A DNA stretch of 63,970 bases from Terriglobia bacterium. Lineage in GTDB: Bacteria > Acidobacteriota > Terriglobia > Acidiferrales > UBA7541. Below, in pieces: positions 51,999 to 60,075 of the stretch; within the stretch, counting starts at the first letter, position 1; every line of letters begins with the position of its first letter. The stretch spans positions 1 to 63,970 of the forward strand of contig JAIQFB010000028.1 of the NCBI GenBank assembly GCA_020073485.1. The letters are read 5' to 3'. The position numbers and the translations under genes were made by a program. Below the pieces are notes generated by a model, which saw only the letters and a program-made list of their open reading frames with translations, did no database searches and had not been told where the DNA came from.

Positions 51999-53014
51999 CG
52001 CATTCCTCTCCGCAGCAGATAAATAAATACCGGCGCGCCCGCCATGGCCGTCATCGCGCCCACGGGCAATTCCGTCGGCGCGACCACCGTGCGCGCTAGC
52101 GTATCGGCCAGCACGATGGCGATGGCTCCGCCCAGCGCCGACGCCGGAATCAGAACGCGATAGTCCGAACCAAACAGCAGGCGCATCGCGTGCGGCACCA
52201 GCAATCCAACGTAGCCAATCGCTCCGCTCGCGGAAACGGCCAGCGCCGTCAGCAGCGATGCGGAAACGTATACCACCAGTTTCACGCGCGTAGCGTCCAC
52301 GCCCAGGTGAATGGCCTCGCGTTCCCCGGTCAGCAATAAATTCAAATCGGCGGACGTCGAGTAGATCGCGCCGATTCCAACGAGCAATCCCATGGTGAAT
52401 ATCCACCGCAGCCCCGGCGGCACCGGCGTCGAAAGATCACCCATCAGCCAGAAAACCATCCCGCGCAGATCGCGTCCGGCCAGCGTGGTCATCAGAAACA
52501 TGATGATCGCCGAAAGAAACGATGCCGAGATCACCCCGCCAAGCAGCAGCGTCGTGCTGTCGAGCTCTCCTCCGCGGCGCCCCAGAAAATAAACGGCGGC
52601 AATGGTCGCCATCGCTCCCAGGAACGCTCCCAGCGGAGTAACGAACGGAAGTTGCGGCGCGAAAATCAGGGCCAGGATCGAGCCCAGCGCCGCCCCGCTG
52701 GAAACGCCCAGCACGAACGGATCGGCCAGCGGATTGCGCAACAGCGCCTGAAAACTTGCGCCGGAAACCGACAGCGCAGCTCCCACCAAAATGCCGAGCA
52801 GGATGCGCGGTAGCCGCAGATCGAAAACAATCAGCCGGTATTCGGTGGGCAGTTGATCGCTGCGCCCGATGGCTACACGCCCCAGATTCCAGACCAGGTC
52901 GGTGACGGAAATAGGCACCGCGCCCAGCTTGAGCGCGAGCACAACGCAAGCCAGCAGCACGGCGGCGAGCCCACCGCAAATCCACAGCAATCGCCGCACG
53001 GTCAGCGGGCGCAT
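51995..53014 (-). CDS. btuC: Cobalamin ABC transporter permease
   Basis: A 339-residue FecCD-family permease with about ten membrane helices. Typical blocks are GALLSVSGASFQALLRNPLADP-like (here AALSVSGASFQALL), GVSSGAALG and IGYVGLLVPHAMRLLFGSDYR near the C-terminal end. The start at 53014 has AGGAGG seven bases upstream and overlaps the btuF stop by 13 bases. The long open frame upstream is antisense/shadow sequence within btuF. It forms the membrane channel with BtuD. Confidence 0.95.
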   Translation of the reverse strand: MRPLTVRRLLWICGGLAAVLLACVVLALKLGAVPISVTDLVWNLGRVAIGRSDQLPTEYRLIVFDLRLPRILLGILVGAALSVSGASFQALLRNPLADPFVLGVSSGAALGSILALIFAPQLPFVTPLGAFLGAMATIAAVYFLGRRGGELDSTTLLLGGVISASFLSAIIMFLMTTLAGRDLRGMVFWLMGDLSTPVPPGLRWIFTMGLLVGIGAIYSTSADLNLLLTGEREAIHLGVDATRVKLVVYVSASLLTALAVSASGAIGYVGLLVPHAMRLLFGSDYRVLIPASALGGAIAIVLADTLARTVVAPTELPVGAMTAMAGAPVFIYLLRRGMR

Positions 53015-54057
53015 GCGCAAGCCTCCTTGATGGCCGGTTGCGTATAGGCGGAAGGCGCGTTGAGCGCCGCGAACGCCTCCGGATGGAGCCCTCGCGCGAG
53101 CTGCTCGATGACGTCCACGATGCGCGGCACCGGGCGAATAATGGCTTCGCTGACGAAAACGATTTTCCCTTGATGTATCGCATCCAGGTCCCGCCAGCCG
53201 GGGCGGGAACTCAGCGCTTCGATTTCCCCAGGCGTGTCTCCGGCGTGCTCGCTCACGAACACGAGAAATTCCGGCTGCAAGTGGATGATCTCTTCCAGGC
53301 TGATGCGCGGCCACTCGGTATCGGTTTCCACCACGGATCGCGCTCCGGCGTGGCGCAGCGCATCCGCGACGAATGTACCCCGGCCGATCGAGCTCAGCGG
53401 GTCGGTCCACACCACGAAGAGCGCGCGGCGCGGCGCGGCGCCCGCCAGGCGGCGATCCAGATCGGCAAGCCGTGCGCGAAGATTTTCGGCCAGCGCCGCC
53501 GCTGATTTCTCCGCCCCCAGCACGCTGCCGATGCGCTCAACCGACGCGATCATCTCGTCCAAGGAATGCGGATCGGTGACGTACACCGGCAATCCCAGAC
53601 GAACCAGCGCGTCCACGGTTTCGCGCCGATTGATGGAAGTAGCGAGGATCAGGTCTGGATGCAGCTTCACGATCTCTTCCAGATTCGGATTCACTGGCCC
53701 GCCTACGTGAGGCTTTTGCGCGGCCTCCGGCGGATAATCGCAAAAGTCCGTGTCGCCGGCCAGGTGATTCTCCTGCTTCAAGGCGAATACGATTTCCGTC
53801 AGATTGGGAGCCAGCGAAACGATGCGATTCACTTGCGGCGGAACATTCACGCGCCGCCCGGTTTCATCCGTGAACGCGCGCGTGTCCGAACGAGTCGACA
53901 AAGGCTCACCCTGCGCCTCGCTCGCACGCGCCGGTACGAAGCCGCCCGAGATCAGCACGCAAACCATCACGATCCCCGCGGAAATAGACGCGATGCCACG
54001 CCTCCAGAAATCCGTGCGCGTGTCCGTGATCGAGTCCGCCATGATTTTCAATTTCAC
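53002..54057 (-). CDS. btuF: Cobalamin-binding periplasmic protein
   Basis: A 351-residue substrate-binding protein of the BtuF/FhuD family. A membrane signal segment (about residues 20-45) precedes the two-lobed domain: RIVSLAPNLTEIVFALKQ, TDFCDYPPEAAQKPHVGGPVNP, PDLILATSINR and DPLSSIGRGTFVADAL. The start is probably the GTG at 54057 with GGAAG eight bases upstream; an ATG at 54042 is also possible. The frame runs further upstream into the riboswitch terminator, which is not coding. It delivers corrinoid to BtuCD and is the first gene of the operon. Confidence 0.92.
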   Translation of the reverse strand: MKLKIMADSITDTRTDFWRRGIASISAGIVMVCVLISGGFVPARASEAQGEPLSTRSDTRAFTDETGRRVNVPPQVNRIVSLAPNLTEIVFALKQENHLAGDTDFCDYPPEAAQKPHVGGPVNPNLEEIVKLHPDLILATSINRRETVDALVRLGLPVYVTDPHSLDEMIASVERIGSVLGAEKSAAALAENLRARLADLDRRLAGAAPRRALFVVWTDPLSSIGRGTFVADALRHAGARSVVETDTEWPRISLEEIIHLQPEFLVFVSEHAGDTPGEIEALSSRPGWRDLDAIHQGKIVFVSEAIIRPVPRIVDVIEQLARGLHPEAFAALNAPSAYTQPAIKEACACAR

Positions 54058-54075
54058 TTTTCCGTCTTCCTTCAA

Positions 54076-54102
54076 TAAAAAAGCCCCACGAGAAAGTGGG
54101 GC
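54076..54102 (-). terminator. Riboswitch-controlled terminator before btuF
   Basis: On the minus strand GCCCCAC, a six-base loop and GTGGGGC are followed by TTTTTTATT. The hairpin lies between the cobalamin aptamer and the btuF start, which is the expected place for a transcription-terminating expression platform. Confidence 0.9.
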
Positions 54103-54103
54103 A

Positions 54104-54240
54104 CATAGCCGCACCCTTTCTCGCGAAGAGTGCCGGCAGCGACGGTTTGGGAGGGTATCCTGACTTACGGCGTTTCGCCGATCACAGTGGCGGGACCGTG
54201 GCCGATTCTAACGGCCTTCCCCACTTCCCAGACCTTCAAG
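54104..54240 (-). promoter_or_regulatory. Cobalamin riboswitch controlling btuFCD
   Basis: On the minus strand the conserved order is present: GGGAAGTGGGGAAGGCCG, GAATCGGCCACGG, the B12 box CCGCCACTG (complement of 54185-54193) and GTCAGGATACC (complement of 54154-54164). An intrinsic terminator follows directly. With cobalamin bound, the terminator should form and switch the importer off. The outer ends of the aptamer are approximate. Confidence 0.93.
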
Positions 54241-54342
54241 ATTGTCGAACGGCAGTCTAAGTCGCGCGGCTCGCGGTGTCAACACGGGGTGCGCGCGAGT
54301 GGCAGGCTTGCCACAACTCTGAATTTTGGGACATTCGCGCCG

Positions 54343-55650
54343 CTACGGCTTTATGGGGCTAATCGAATCCCGACCGGCCAGCCAGGTCCCGATTCCCAAG
54401 ACGGCCCCGCCAGCTGAAAGCGAAACTACAACGGGTATCAGGACGCCATTCTTATGGCCGGCAATTTGGGCCGGAGAATCCGGCACGTCCGTCAGGTTCT
54501 TGGCTGCCTCGATATCCCGGGGTGTGGCTGCGGACGGCCCTTCCAACGCTCCGGCCTTTGACACTACAAGTTTCATGCCCGCGGAAACGGTGGTTGCTTG
54601 CCCGCCGACGGACCCGGTAAAGCGCACCGCGCCGTCGAAGACGATCAATTCGGTGGAATCGCCCGTGACCAAAAGTGAGAAGTCCGTGCCTACCAGTCCG
54701 GCGATTCCCGCGGGTGTGCGGATTTCAAATTTTGCCCCCGGCCGCGTGAGCTTCATGATTTGCCCGCGCATCCTTCCCACGGCCAGGTCCAGCGAAGTTT
54801 GCTGTCCCTGCGCGTGGTGCTGCAGCACGCGCAGCGAGGTGTTCGATCCCAGATTCAACACCGAGCCATCGGTGAGCGCGATCCTCGCGCGGCCCGTTGC
54901 GCCGCTGCGCAGGTCGTCATTCCAGTACACCGGGTCGGAAAGCGAAGCCGTCAACTCCTGCGAGGCGCGGTCGATTTGCACTTGCGGCAGCAGGCGCGAA
55001 ACCTGGCCCGCTGCCGGATTCGCGGAGCTCTGCCCTGCGGCAGTTTCCTCCGTCGCATCCAGAGTAGCCATTTCTCCCGCGTGCAGCTCATACGCCGATG
55101 CGTTTCCCAGGGCCGTGACGTCCGCCACCCCGGAGGTGGCGGCAATTTGCGCGCGCTTCCCGGCCACGCGAATCTCCGCCGAACCCGGCGCGCCTTGGAG
55201 CGCGCCAATGTTCACGCGGAAAAAAGGGCCCCAGACGCCGAACGGGTTCCCATCGCTTTCGCGAATCTGCACGCGCCCGTTTCGCACCAGCACGCCTTCG
55301 GATTCGACGACCAGTTCGGTCCGGGCGTCGGCCAGCATCCGGCTTGCTCCAAATTGCAGGGCCGCCGCGGAAGCCTCGCCCACCGTAATAACGTCTCCAG
55401 GGAAAAGCGCCGCGCCCGTAGCTATCGGCGCCCCGTTCAATTCCACGTTCGCTCCGCTGACGGCTGCGGCCGTGGCGCGAGGGGCATCGGCGGGTGTCGC
55501 GCCGAACACAATCGGGGTGGGGACAATTCCAGCGGCAAAAATTCCGGCAAGCAGGAGAGAAAACGAAAAAATCGGGCGCCGGCGGGGCGACCCTGCCCGG
55601 CCATTCTTCACTGAGGTGTCACAAGCGTGCAGCGGAAGAATCGCTTTCAT
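54343..55650 (-). CDS. FecR-domain protein without a partner sigma factor
   Basis: A 435-residue protein. An N-terminal membrane/signal segment (about 25-50) precedes two FecR-like units: the first about 65-160 (ALFPGDVITVGEASAAALQFG), the second about 235-345 (DDLRSGATGRARIALTDGSV, FEIRTPAGIAGLVGTDFSL). A C-terminal hydrophobic helix (about 405-425) follows. Classical FecR relays a TonB-receptor signal to an ECF sigma factor, but no sigma gene is nearby. In Acidobacteriota such proteins often stand alone and may work in the envelope instead. GGAGG precedes the ATG at 55650. Confidence 0.82.
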   Translation of the reverse strand: MKAILPLHACDTSVKNGRAGSPRRRPIFSFSLLLAGIFAAGIVPTPIVFGATPADAPRATAAAVSGANVELNGAPIATGAALFPGDVITVGEASAAALQFGASRMLADARTELVVESEGVLVRNGRVQIRESDGNPFGVWGPFFRVNIGALQGAPGSAEIRVAGKRAQIAATSGVADVTALGNASAYELHAGEMATLDATEETAAGQSSANPAAGQVSRLLPQVQIDRASQELTASLSDPVYWNDDLRSGATGRARIALTDGSVLNLGSNTSLRVLQHHAQGQQTSLDLAVGRMRGQIMKLTRPGAKFEIRTPAGIAGLVGTDFSLLVTGDSTELIVFDGAVRFTGSVGGQATTVSAGMKLVVSKAGALEGPSAATPRDIEAAKNLTDVPDSPAQIAGHKNGVLIPVVVSLSAGGAVLGIGTWLAGRDSISPIKP

Positions 55651-55866
55651 GGGCAACCTCCTAAGCCAAGGAAGTCAAATTCGCTACCGGACGTTTGTTC
55701 ATGCGCGCTGTACGAACAGTGCGCCGAAATAAATCACGGGGTCAGCGTGGAGCCCGCCGAAAACCGATTTTCCGCGCGGGCCTCAAGGGTGAGCCGGGGT
55801 TGCCCGAAACTGCACAGGAGACGCGCACGCCAGCGCATCGTATAAGCCCCGGAGTATAATTTCAAC

Positions 55867-56268
55867 ATGAAAGGACTCGTCAGTTTGTTGATTGTTGCCG
55901 CAATCGGCATGGGCTTTTACATGTATACGCTGAAGCAGGCCGCTCCCGGCCCGGGAATGGTGGCCACGCAAGCCATCAGCCTGACCGGCGTGCAGATGGA
56001 CCTGAACGCCATCGCGCAGGCCGAGCGCATGTACTTTACGCAGAACGGCTCCTACGCCGACCTTCCCACGCTGGTCTCGAACGGCACGATGAACATCACG
56101 CGCACCGACCGAGACGGCTACACCTATTCGGTCGAAACCACCGGCAACGGCTTCACCGTTACCGCGCGCTACACCGCGCCGCCAATTGAGGTGCCCAAGG
56201 GTGTCACCCCGCCGCGCTTCCCGGTCATTACCATCGATCAAACGATGCAAATCCATCAGAGCGATTAA
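55867..56268 (+). CDS. Type IV pilin-like exported protein
   Basis: A 133-residue protein with an N-terminal hydrophobic helix (residues 3-20), an Ala/Gly-rich linker, then QMDLNAIAQAERMYFTQNGSYADL. This helix-then-Tyr pattern is found in pilins and pseudopilins after the spine. The rest is a small beta-domain (DGYTYSVETTGNGFTVTA). It lacks the prepilin G/FTLIE cleavage motif, so it is pilin-like in fold only. A TATAAT hexamer lies a few bases upstream of the start. Confidence 0.65.
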   Translation: MKGLVSLLIVAAIGMGFYMYTLKQAAPGPGMVATQAISLTGVQMDLNAIAQAERMYFTQNGSYADLPTLVSNGTMNITRTDRDGYTYSVETTGNGFTVTARYTAPPIEVPKGVTPPRFPVITIDQTMQIHQSD

Positions 56269-56310
56269 GTTTTTGGTGGCACCCGGGTTTGTGCAAGAAA
56301 TAAGGACGTT

Positions 56311-56398
56311 GTCATTCCGAACCCGCTCCTGCGGGTGAGGAATCCCTCTTTTCTTGGATCTAAACAGAAGAGAGATTCCTCACTCCGTTCGGAATGAC
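56311..56398. repeat. Dispersed palindromic repeat, family B, copy 2
   Basis: Begins GTCATTCCGAACCCGCTCCT and ends CCGTTCGGAATGAC. It shares ends and the GAGGAATCCCTC / GATTCCTC inner parts with the copy near 43.4 kb. It lies between the convergent pilin-like and tautomerase genes. Confidence 0.8.
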
Positions 56399-56449
56399 GA
56401 ACAAAACAACTTCTTCGTAGCCTGCGTTGCCCGCGCCGGCAAGCTTGCA

Positions 56450-56647
56450 TTACGTTTTCTTGATTTTATCTGCCACCAGGACTCCGCCCGACGCAAAATT
56501 CGTGTGCGGAACATCCACGAACACGATGTGGGTCGATTCGGGCTTGGCTCCCGCTTCTTCCGCCAGAATTTGTGTGATCCGCTCGACCACTTTGCGTTTC
56601 TGCTCGACCGTGCGCCCTTCGAGCCAGGAAATATGCACATCCGGCAT
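56450..56647 (-). CDS. 4-oxalocrotonate tautomerase family protein
   Basis: A 65-residue protein with the N-terminal proline after Met (MPDVHISWLEGRT), the catalytic base of the family. The helix EQKRKVVERITQILAEE and the strand THIVFVDVPHTNFASGG follow. It is a subunit of a small hexamer; many members have unknown keto-enol substrates. GGAGG precedes the ATG. It is convergent with the pilin-like gene, across a repeat. Confidence 0.9.
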   Translation of the reverse strand: MPDVHISWLEGRTVEQKRKVVERITQILAEEAGAKPESTHIVFVDVPHTNFASGGVLVADKIKKT

Positions 56648-56757
56648 TTCGTTATCCTCCAGGAAATTTGCTGCACGAGTTTAGCGCGTAACGGCGGGCA
56701 GGCAAACAGCGGTGAAGCTGGCGCGCGCAATCCTGCGGAGGCGCGTTGTTCGCGATT

Positions 56758-59604
56758 CTACTGAACCGTCAGCGATACGATTTGCGTCTGGCTCACGCTG
56801 GCGCTGCTGCCGTTTGGCGAAGCCGGCGCGCTCGCCGTAATCGTGACCTGGTACGTCTTGGCGGTATTCTGCGCGGGCGCTCCCGATCCTGTCCCGCCGC
56901 ACCCCGCCATCACCATCATTACCAGTAAGACCCCGGCCAGCGAGAATTGCAGGCGGAGCCGGAATCTATTCCCCACATGGAAGATGAACAATCCAGCGGC
57001 ATAGACCGCAACGAGCCACAAACCGTTCAGCGGAGCGATTCGATGCGCGTCCCTGTTTTTCCCGCCGATGTGTAAGGCCCCCGCCTGAGCCCCCGTGATC
57101 GTCAGCGTCGTCGACACGGCGCTCGAATTTGGAGTAATCGTCGAAGGGTTGAATGTGCAGACGCCCGAGGAAGCCGGCGAGAAGGAACACGCGAAGCTGA
57201 CCTGGCTGGTGTAGGAACCCGTCGGCGTCACGCTCAAGCTGTAGGCCACCGATTGGCCGCTGGAGATGGTTTTGCCGGTTGGGGCATTTGCCGCCAGCGC
57301 GAACGTGGCCGCATTCACCGTCACCGTCAGCGCGGGCGATGTGCTCGTGGTGTTCGATGAATCGCCGCCGTACACAGCGGTGATGGAGTGCTGCCCCAGG
57401 GTCGTCAGAGTGGAGATGGTAAGGCTGGCGTGGCCCGATCCGTTCAACACTCCTGTGCCCAGCTGCGTTGCTCCATCGAAGAATGTCACCGTGCCCGTCG
57501 GCTCGTTCGCTCCGCTGGTGGTCACGGCCGATGCCAGCGTCACCAAGGCGCCCGAAGCAAACGGATTCAAATTGGATGTGACCGTTGCTGCCGTTGCGGC
57601 TGTCGTACTCCAGTTCGCCAGCAGGTTGGCGGCGTTGATCGAGCCGAGGCCGGTCGCTTCGTCGTAACCGGCGCCGACCGAATAGCCGCTCAAGCCACCC
57701 GTTAGTCCCGAAGGACTGGGAGTGCTGTTGTTGCACATGCTGGGAGTCGTGATTGCGCAGGAGGCGACGCCGCTCGATGCCGCGGTAATGTCATGAAACA
57801 CGTTTTTGCCGGGCGCGGCGGCAAGCCTGTAGAGATTCGCGTTGAGCTCCCCCTGGGGCGAACCCATCTTCTGATTCAGCAACGCAGTCACGCCGGCCAT
57901 GCTCGGCGCGGACATGGAAGTGCCTGCAAAGACGCCGAGGAAGAAACTGTTGCCGACAGGCCCGCAAGCTCCGAGCGCCGCCAGGCATCCGAAATAGCCG
58001 TCATGCACGGAACCGCTGAACGAGACGTCCGGTGTATAGCGTCCCTGTGTGCCGGGCACTCCGGTCCCAGTTTGCCAGGACGGTGTGGGGATAAAGGCGC
58101 TGACTCCGCCCCCTGTGCCCGCGACTTGGACTTGGTTGCTGTTGTTGAGCGGCTCGTTCCATGCCCCCTCGGGGATATAGCTGAGAGCGGATGCATTGGT
58201 GCCGGACGTGTTTGTCGACGACCAATACTGCCCGGGAAGGACGGTATCGGCAAATTCCGTGCCGCCCACGCAGGTCACGTGGCTTGAGGAGCAGAGGAAA
58301 TTGGGGCTAAGAATTTGCGAAGCCGGAGGAGTGGTGAAGTGCGCGTCACACCCAGCCGCTCCCGAATCTCCGGAGGAAACAAAAACCGAGATGCCTTCCG
58401 CGGCGGCGGCGCTGAACAGCGCGTCGAAGAAATTGACTCCTGCCTGGCCGTTGGTGGCCTCGCATCCGCCAAAGCTGAGGCTCATGATGTGCGCAAAAAC
58501 CGGGGTGGTATCCACAACGTATTGCGTGGTGATGTCCAGGCCGCTGGCTCCGGATTTGTTGCCGCTGGCCACCAGGTCGATAGTCGCGCCGGGAGCGATG
58601 CTTCCAGCTCGGTCAACGTCTCCGGTCGCCTCGGACTGGCCCGGCGAGGGGTTGGCTGTTGCGGTGGTCTGCGGAGGGCCGGGATCGACGCCGTTCGGGG
58701 GAATGATCGTCGTCGGCGCCTTCTGGGCCAGGCCCGAGAGCGCCTGGAAATTGAGGATGTCCTGGTCGTATACGCGCGCGATTCCGATGATGGCAATCGT
58801 TTGGCCCGTGCCATTGATGTTCCCCACATTGACGTTATAGATGATCGCGAAGTCGGCGGGAAAAATGTAATGGTTGCCGCTGCCCGTCGAGAAATCGGGC
58901 GTAACGTCGCGCCCCGGGTCCGCGGCCAGGCTGCGCGTTGGAACCTGGACGATGCCGGCATTGCTCCCGGGATGGACGGCGAGCGTCGCGAGGCCGCTCA
59001 CGGATTTGATGACACCCGCGAGCGCCACAGGTACTTGCGGTTCGGCGGTGATGGACATGCGCTGCTCGCCGTCCACAAGGAAATAGTGCAGTTCAGCGGC
59101 GAAGGCTCCCGCAACGTCCGCGGCCGCGCCGCTGAAGCGGATGATCATGCGGTTGTTGGCAACCGACTCCACGCGCAGATTTTGCGATTGCAGCCAATTC
59201 GCGACCGCGTCAATGTCCTGCTGGGACGCCCCAAAACGCTCGCCCACTTCCACGGGTGTGAGCCAATGGTGAAAGTTTGGGGATGCCTGGTCCTGCTGCT
59301 CGGCAAGAAATTGCTCGAACGCCTGCTGCTGTTCTGGTGTGCGGGAAAGGACAATGGAGAGTTGCTCCAGCGCAAGGCCTGCAGGAACGGCGCCCATATC
59401 ATTTTGAACCGAGGCCCAGGCCGGGTGGTGTCCGGCAAGTGGGCGGCGATCGGCGGAGTTAACCGGTCTGACGACAAGATCCCTGGTCTGCGCACGCCCC
59501 GATGGGCAGAAGAGAAACGCCGTTGCCAACAGGCAAAGCGTCGAGAATAGGATGGGATGGCACCGGGGCGCGGCACCGCGTCCGGATCTTTCGGTGGAAA
59601 GCAC
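56758..59604 (-). CDS. S53-family serine-carboxyl protease (sedolisin/kumamolisin type) with Ig-like domain and membrane segment
   Basis: A 948-residue secreted protease. A signal peptide (about 18-39) is followed by an activation propeptide (about 45-200, SPNFHHWLTPVEVGERFG). The peptidase domain spans about 250-620: the Glu/Asp pair lies in GQSEATGDVDRAGSI, the oxyanion Asp in VSSGDSGAAGC, and the nucleophile in GTSMSAPSMAG. Ig-like domains follow (about 630-850), then hydrophobic stretches and a Cys/Gly-rich tail. The GTG start has GGAGG six bases upstream. It should cleave proteins at acidic pH outside the cell. Acidobacteriota carry many such enzymes. Confidence 0.93.
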   Translation of the reverse strand: MLSTERSGRGAAPRCHPILFSTLCLLATAFLFCPSGRAQTRDLVVRPVNSADRRPLAGHHPAWASVQNDMGAVPAGLALEQLSIVLSRTPEQQQAFEQFLAEQQDQASPNFHHWLTPVEVGERFGASQQDIDAVANWLQSQNLRVESVANNRMIIRFSGAAADVAGAFAAELHYFLVDGEQRMSITAEPQVPVALAGVIKSVSGLATLAVHPGSNAGIVQVPTRSLAADPGRDVTPDFSTGSGNHYIFPADFAIIYNVNVGNINGTGQTIAIIGIARVYDQDILNFQALSGLAQKAPTTIIPPNGVDPGPPQTTATANPSPGQSEATGDVDRAGSIAPGATIDLVASGNKSGASGLDITTQYVVDTTPVFAHIMSLSFGGCEATNGQAGVNFFDALFSAAAAEGISVFVSSGDSGAAGCDAHFTTPPASQILSPNFLCSSSHVTCVGGTEFADTVLPGQYWSSTNTSGTNASALSYIPEGAWNEPLNNSNQVQVAGTGGGVSAFIPTPSWQTGTGVPGTQGRYTPDVSFSGSVHDGYFGCLAALGACGPVGNSFFLGVFAGTSMSAPSMAGVTALLNQKMGSPQGELNANLYRLAAAPGKNVFHDITAASSGVASCAITTPSMCNNSTPSPSGLTGGLSGYSVGAGYDEATGLGSINAANLLANWSTTAATAATVTSNLNPFASGALVTLASAVTTSGANEPTGTVTFFDGATQLGTGVLNGSGHASLTISTLTTLGQHSITAVYGGDSSNTTSTSPALTVTVNAATFALAANAPTGKTISSGQSVAYSLSVTPTGSYTSQVSFACSFSPASSGVCTFNPSTITPNSSAVSTTLTITGAQAGALHIGGKNRDAHRIAPLNGLWLVAVYAAGLFIFHVGNRFRLRLQFSLAGVLLVMMVMAGCGGTGSGAPAQNTAKTYQVTITASAPASPNGSSASVSQTQIVSLTVQ

Positions 59605-60075
59605 GCATGTCCTCCGGGGAATTTTGGCCCATTCCCCCCGCCAAACTCATCGAACTACGCTGTAATTCGCCGGGCCACGGCAGCGGTTCCCCCTTGAGAG
59701 CCTGATCGACTACTTACGCGATTTCAAGCCTGTCCGGAGAATCGCTGTGAATGAGTAACTCTGAACGGAAGGGTAAGCGGATCATCGGCGGCAATTACCC
59801 CGTCCCTTCCGGGTGTATCCAGGCAAGCATGTTGCCGACGAGGCCCAGGCAAAGATATTACTCTGGCTGGGGATTTGAAAGAGTACTGGCAAAACGGTCC
59901 AGTATCGTAGCCCATTCATTACAAGTGACTTAATGTCTTACGGGTGTCTGCTAGAAGGCCGCAGTCGTGCCCTTAGAGTAAGTAATTACTTCGCACCCCT
60001 TGCCTTGGACGTCGTTTCGTCTCCCGCCCCGGTTGGGTAACCTTAGTAGTACCAAGGATAGAAAAGGAGCAAATC
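59605..60075. other. 471-base gap before the OmpA-family gene
   Basis: No gene is seen. The stretch near 59800-59890 is rich in short inverted segments (CCCGTCCCTTCCGGG, then AGGCAAGCATGTTGCC) and looks structured as RNA. I cannot match it to a known riboswitch class, and tRNA features are absent. AAGGAG sits just before the next start. Confidence 0.35.

Noticed and set aside
52406-53410. Upstream extensions of btuD and btuC frames
   Set aside because: The extensions lie inside the neighbouring genes in other frames. Ribosome binding sites and family alignment place the starts at 51998 and 53014.
59941-60060. tRNA-like segment before the OmpA gene
   Set aside because: No acceptor stem or T-loop (GGTTCGAATCC type) could be placed.
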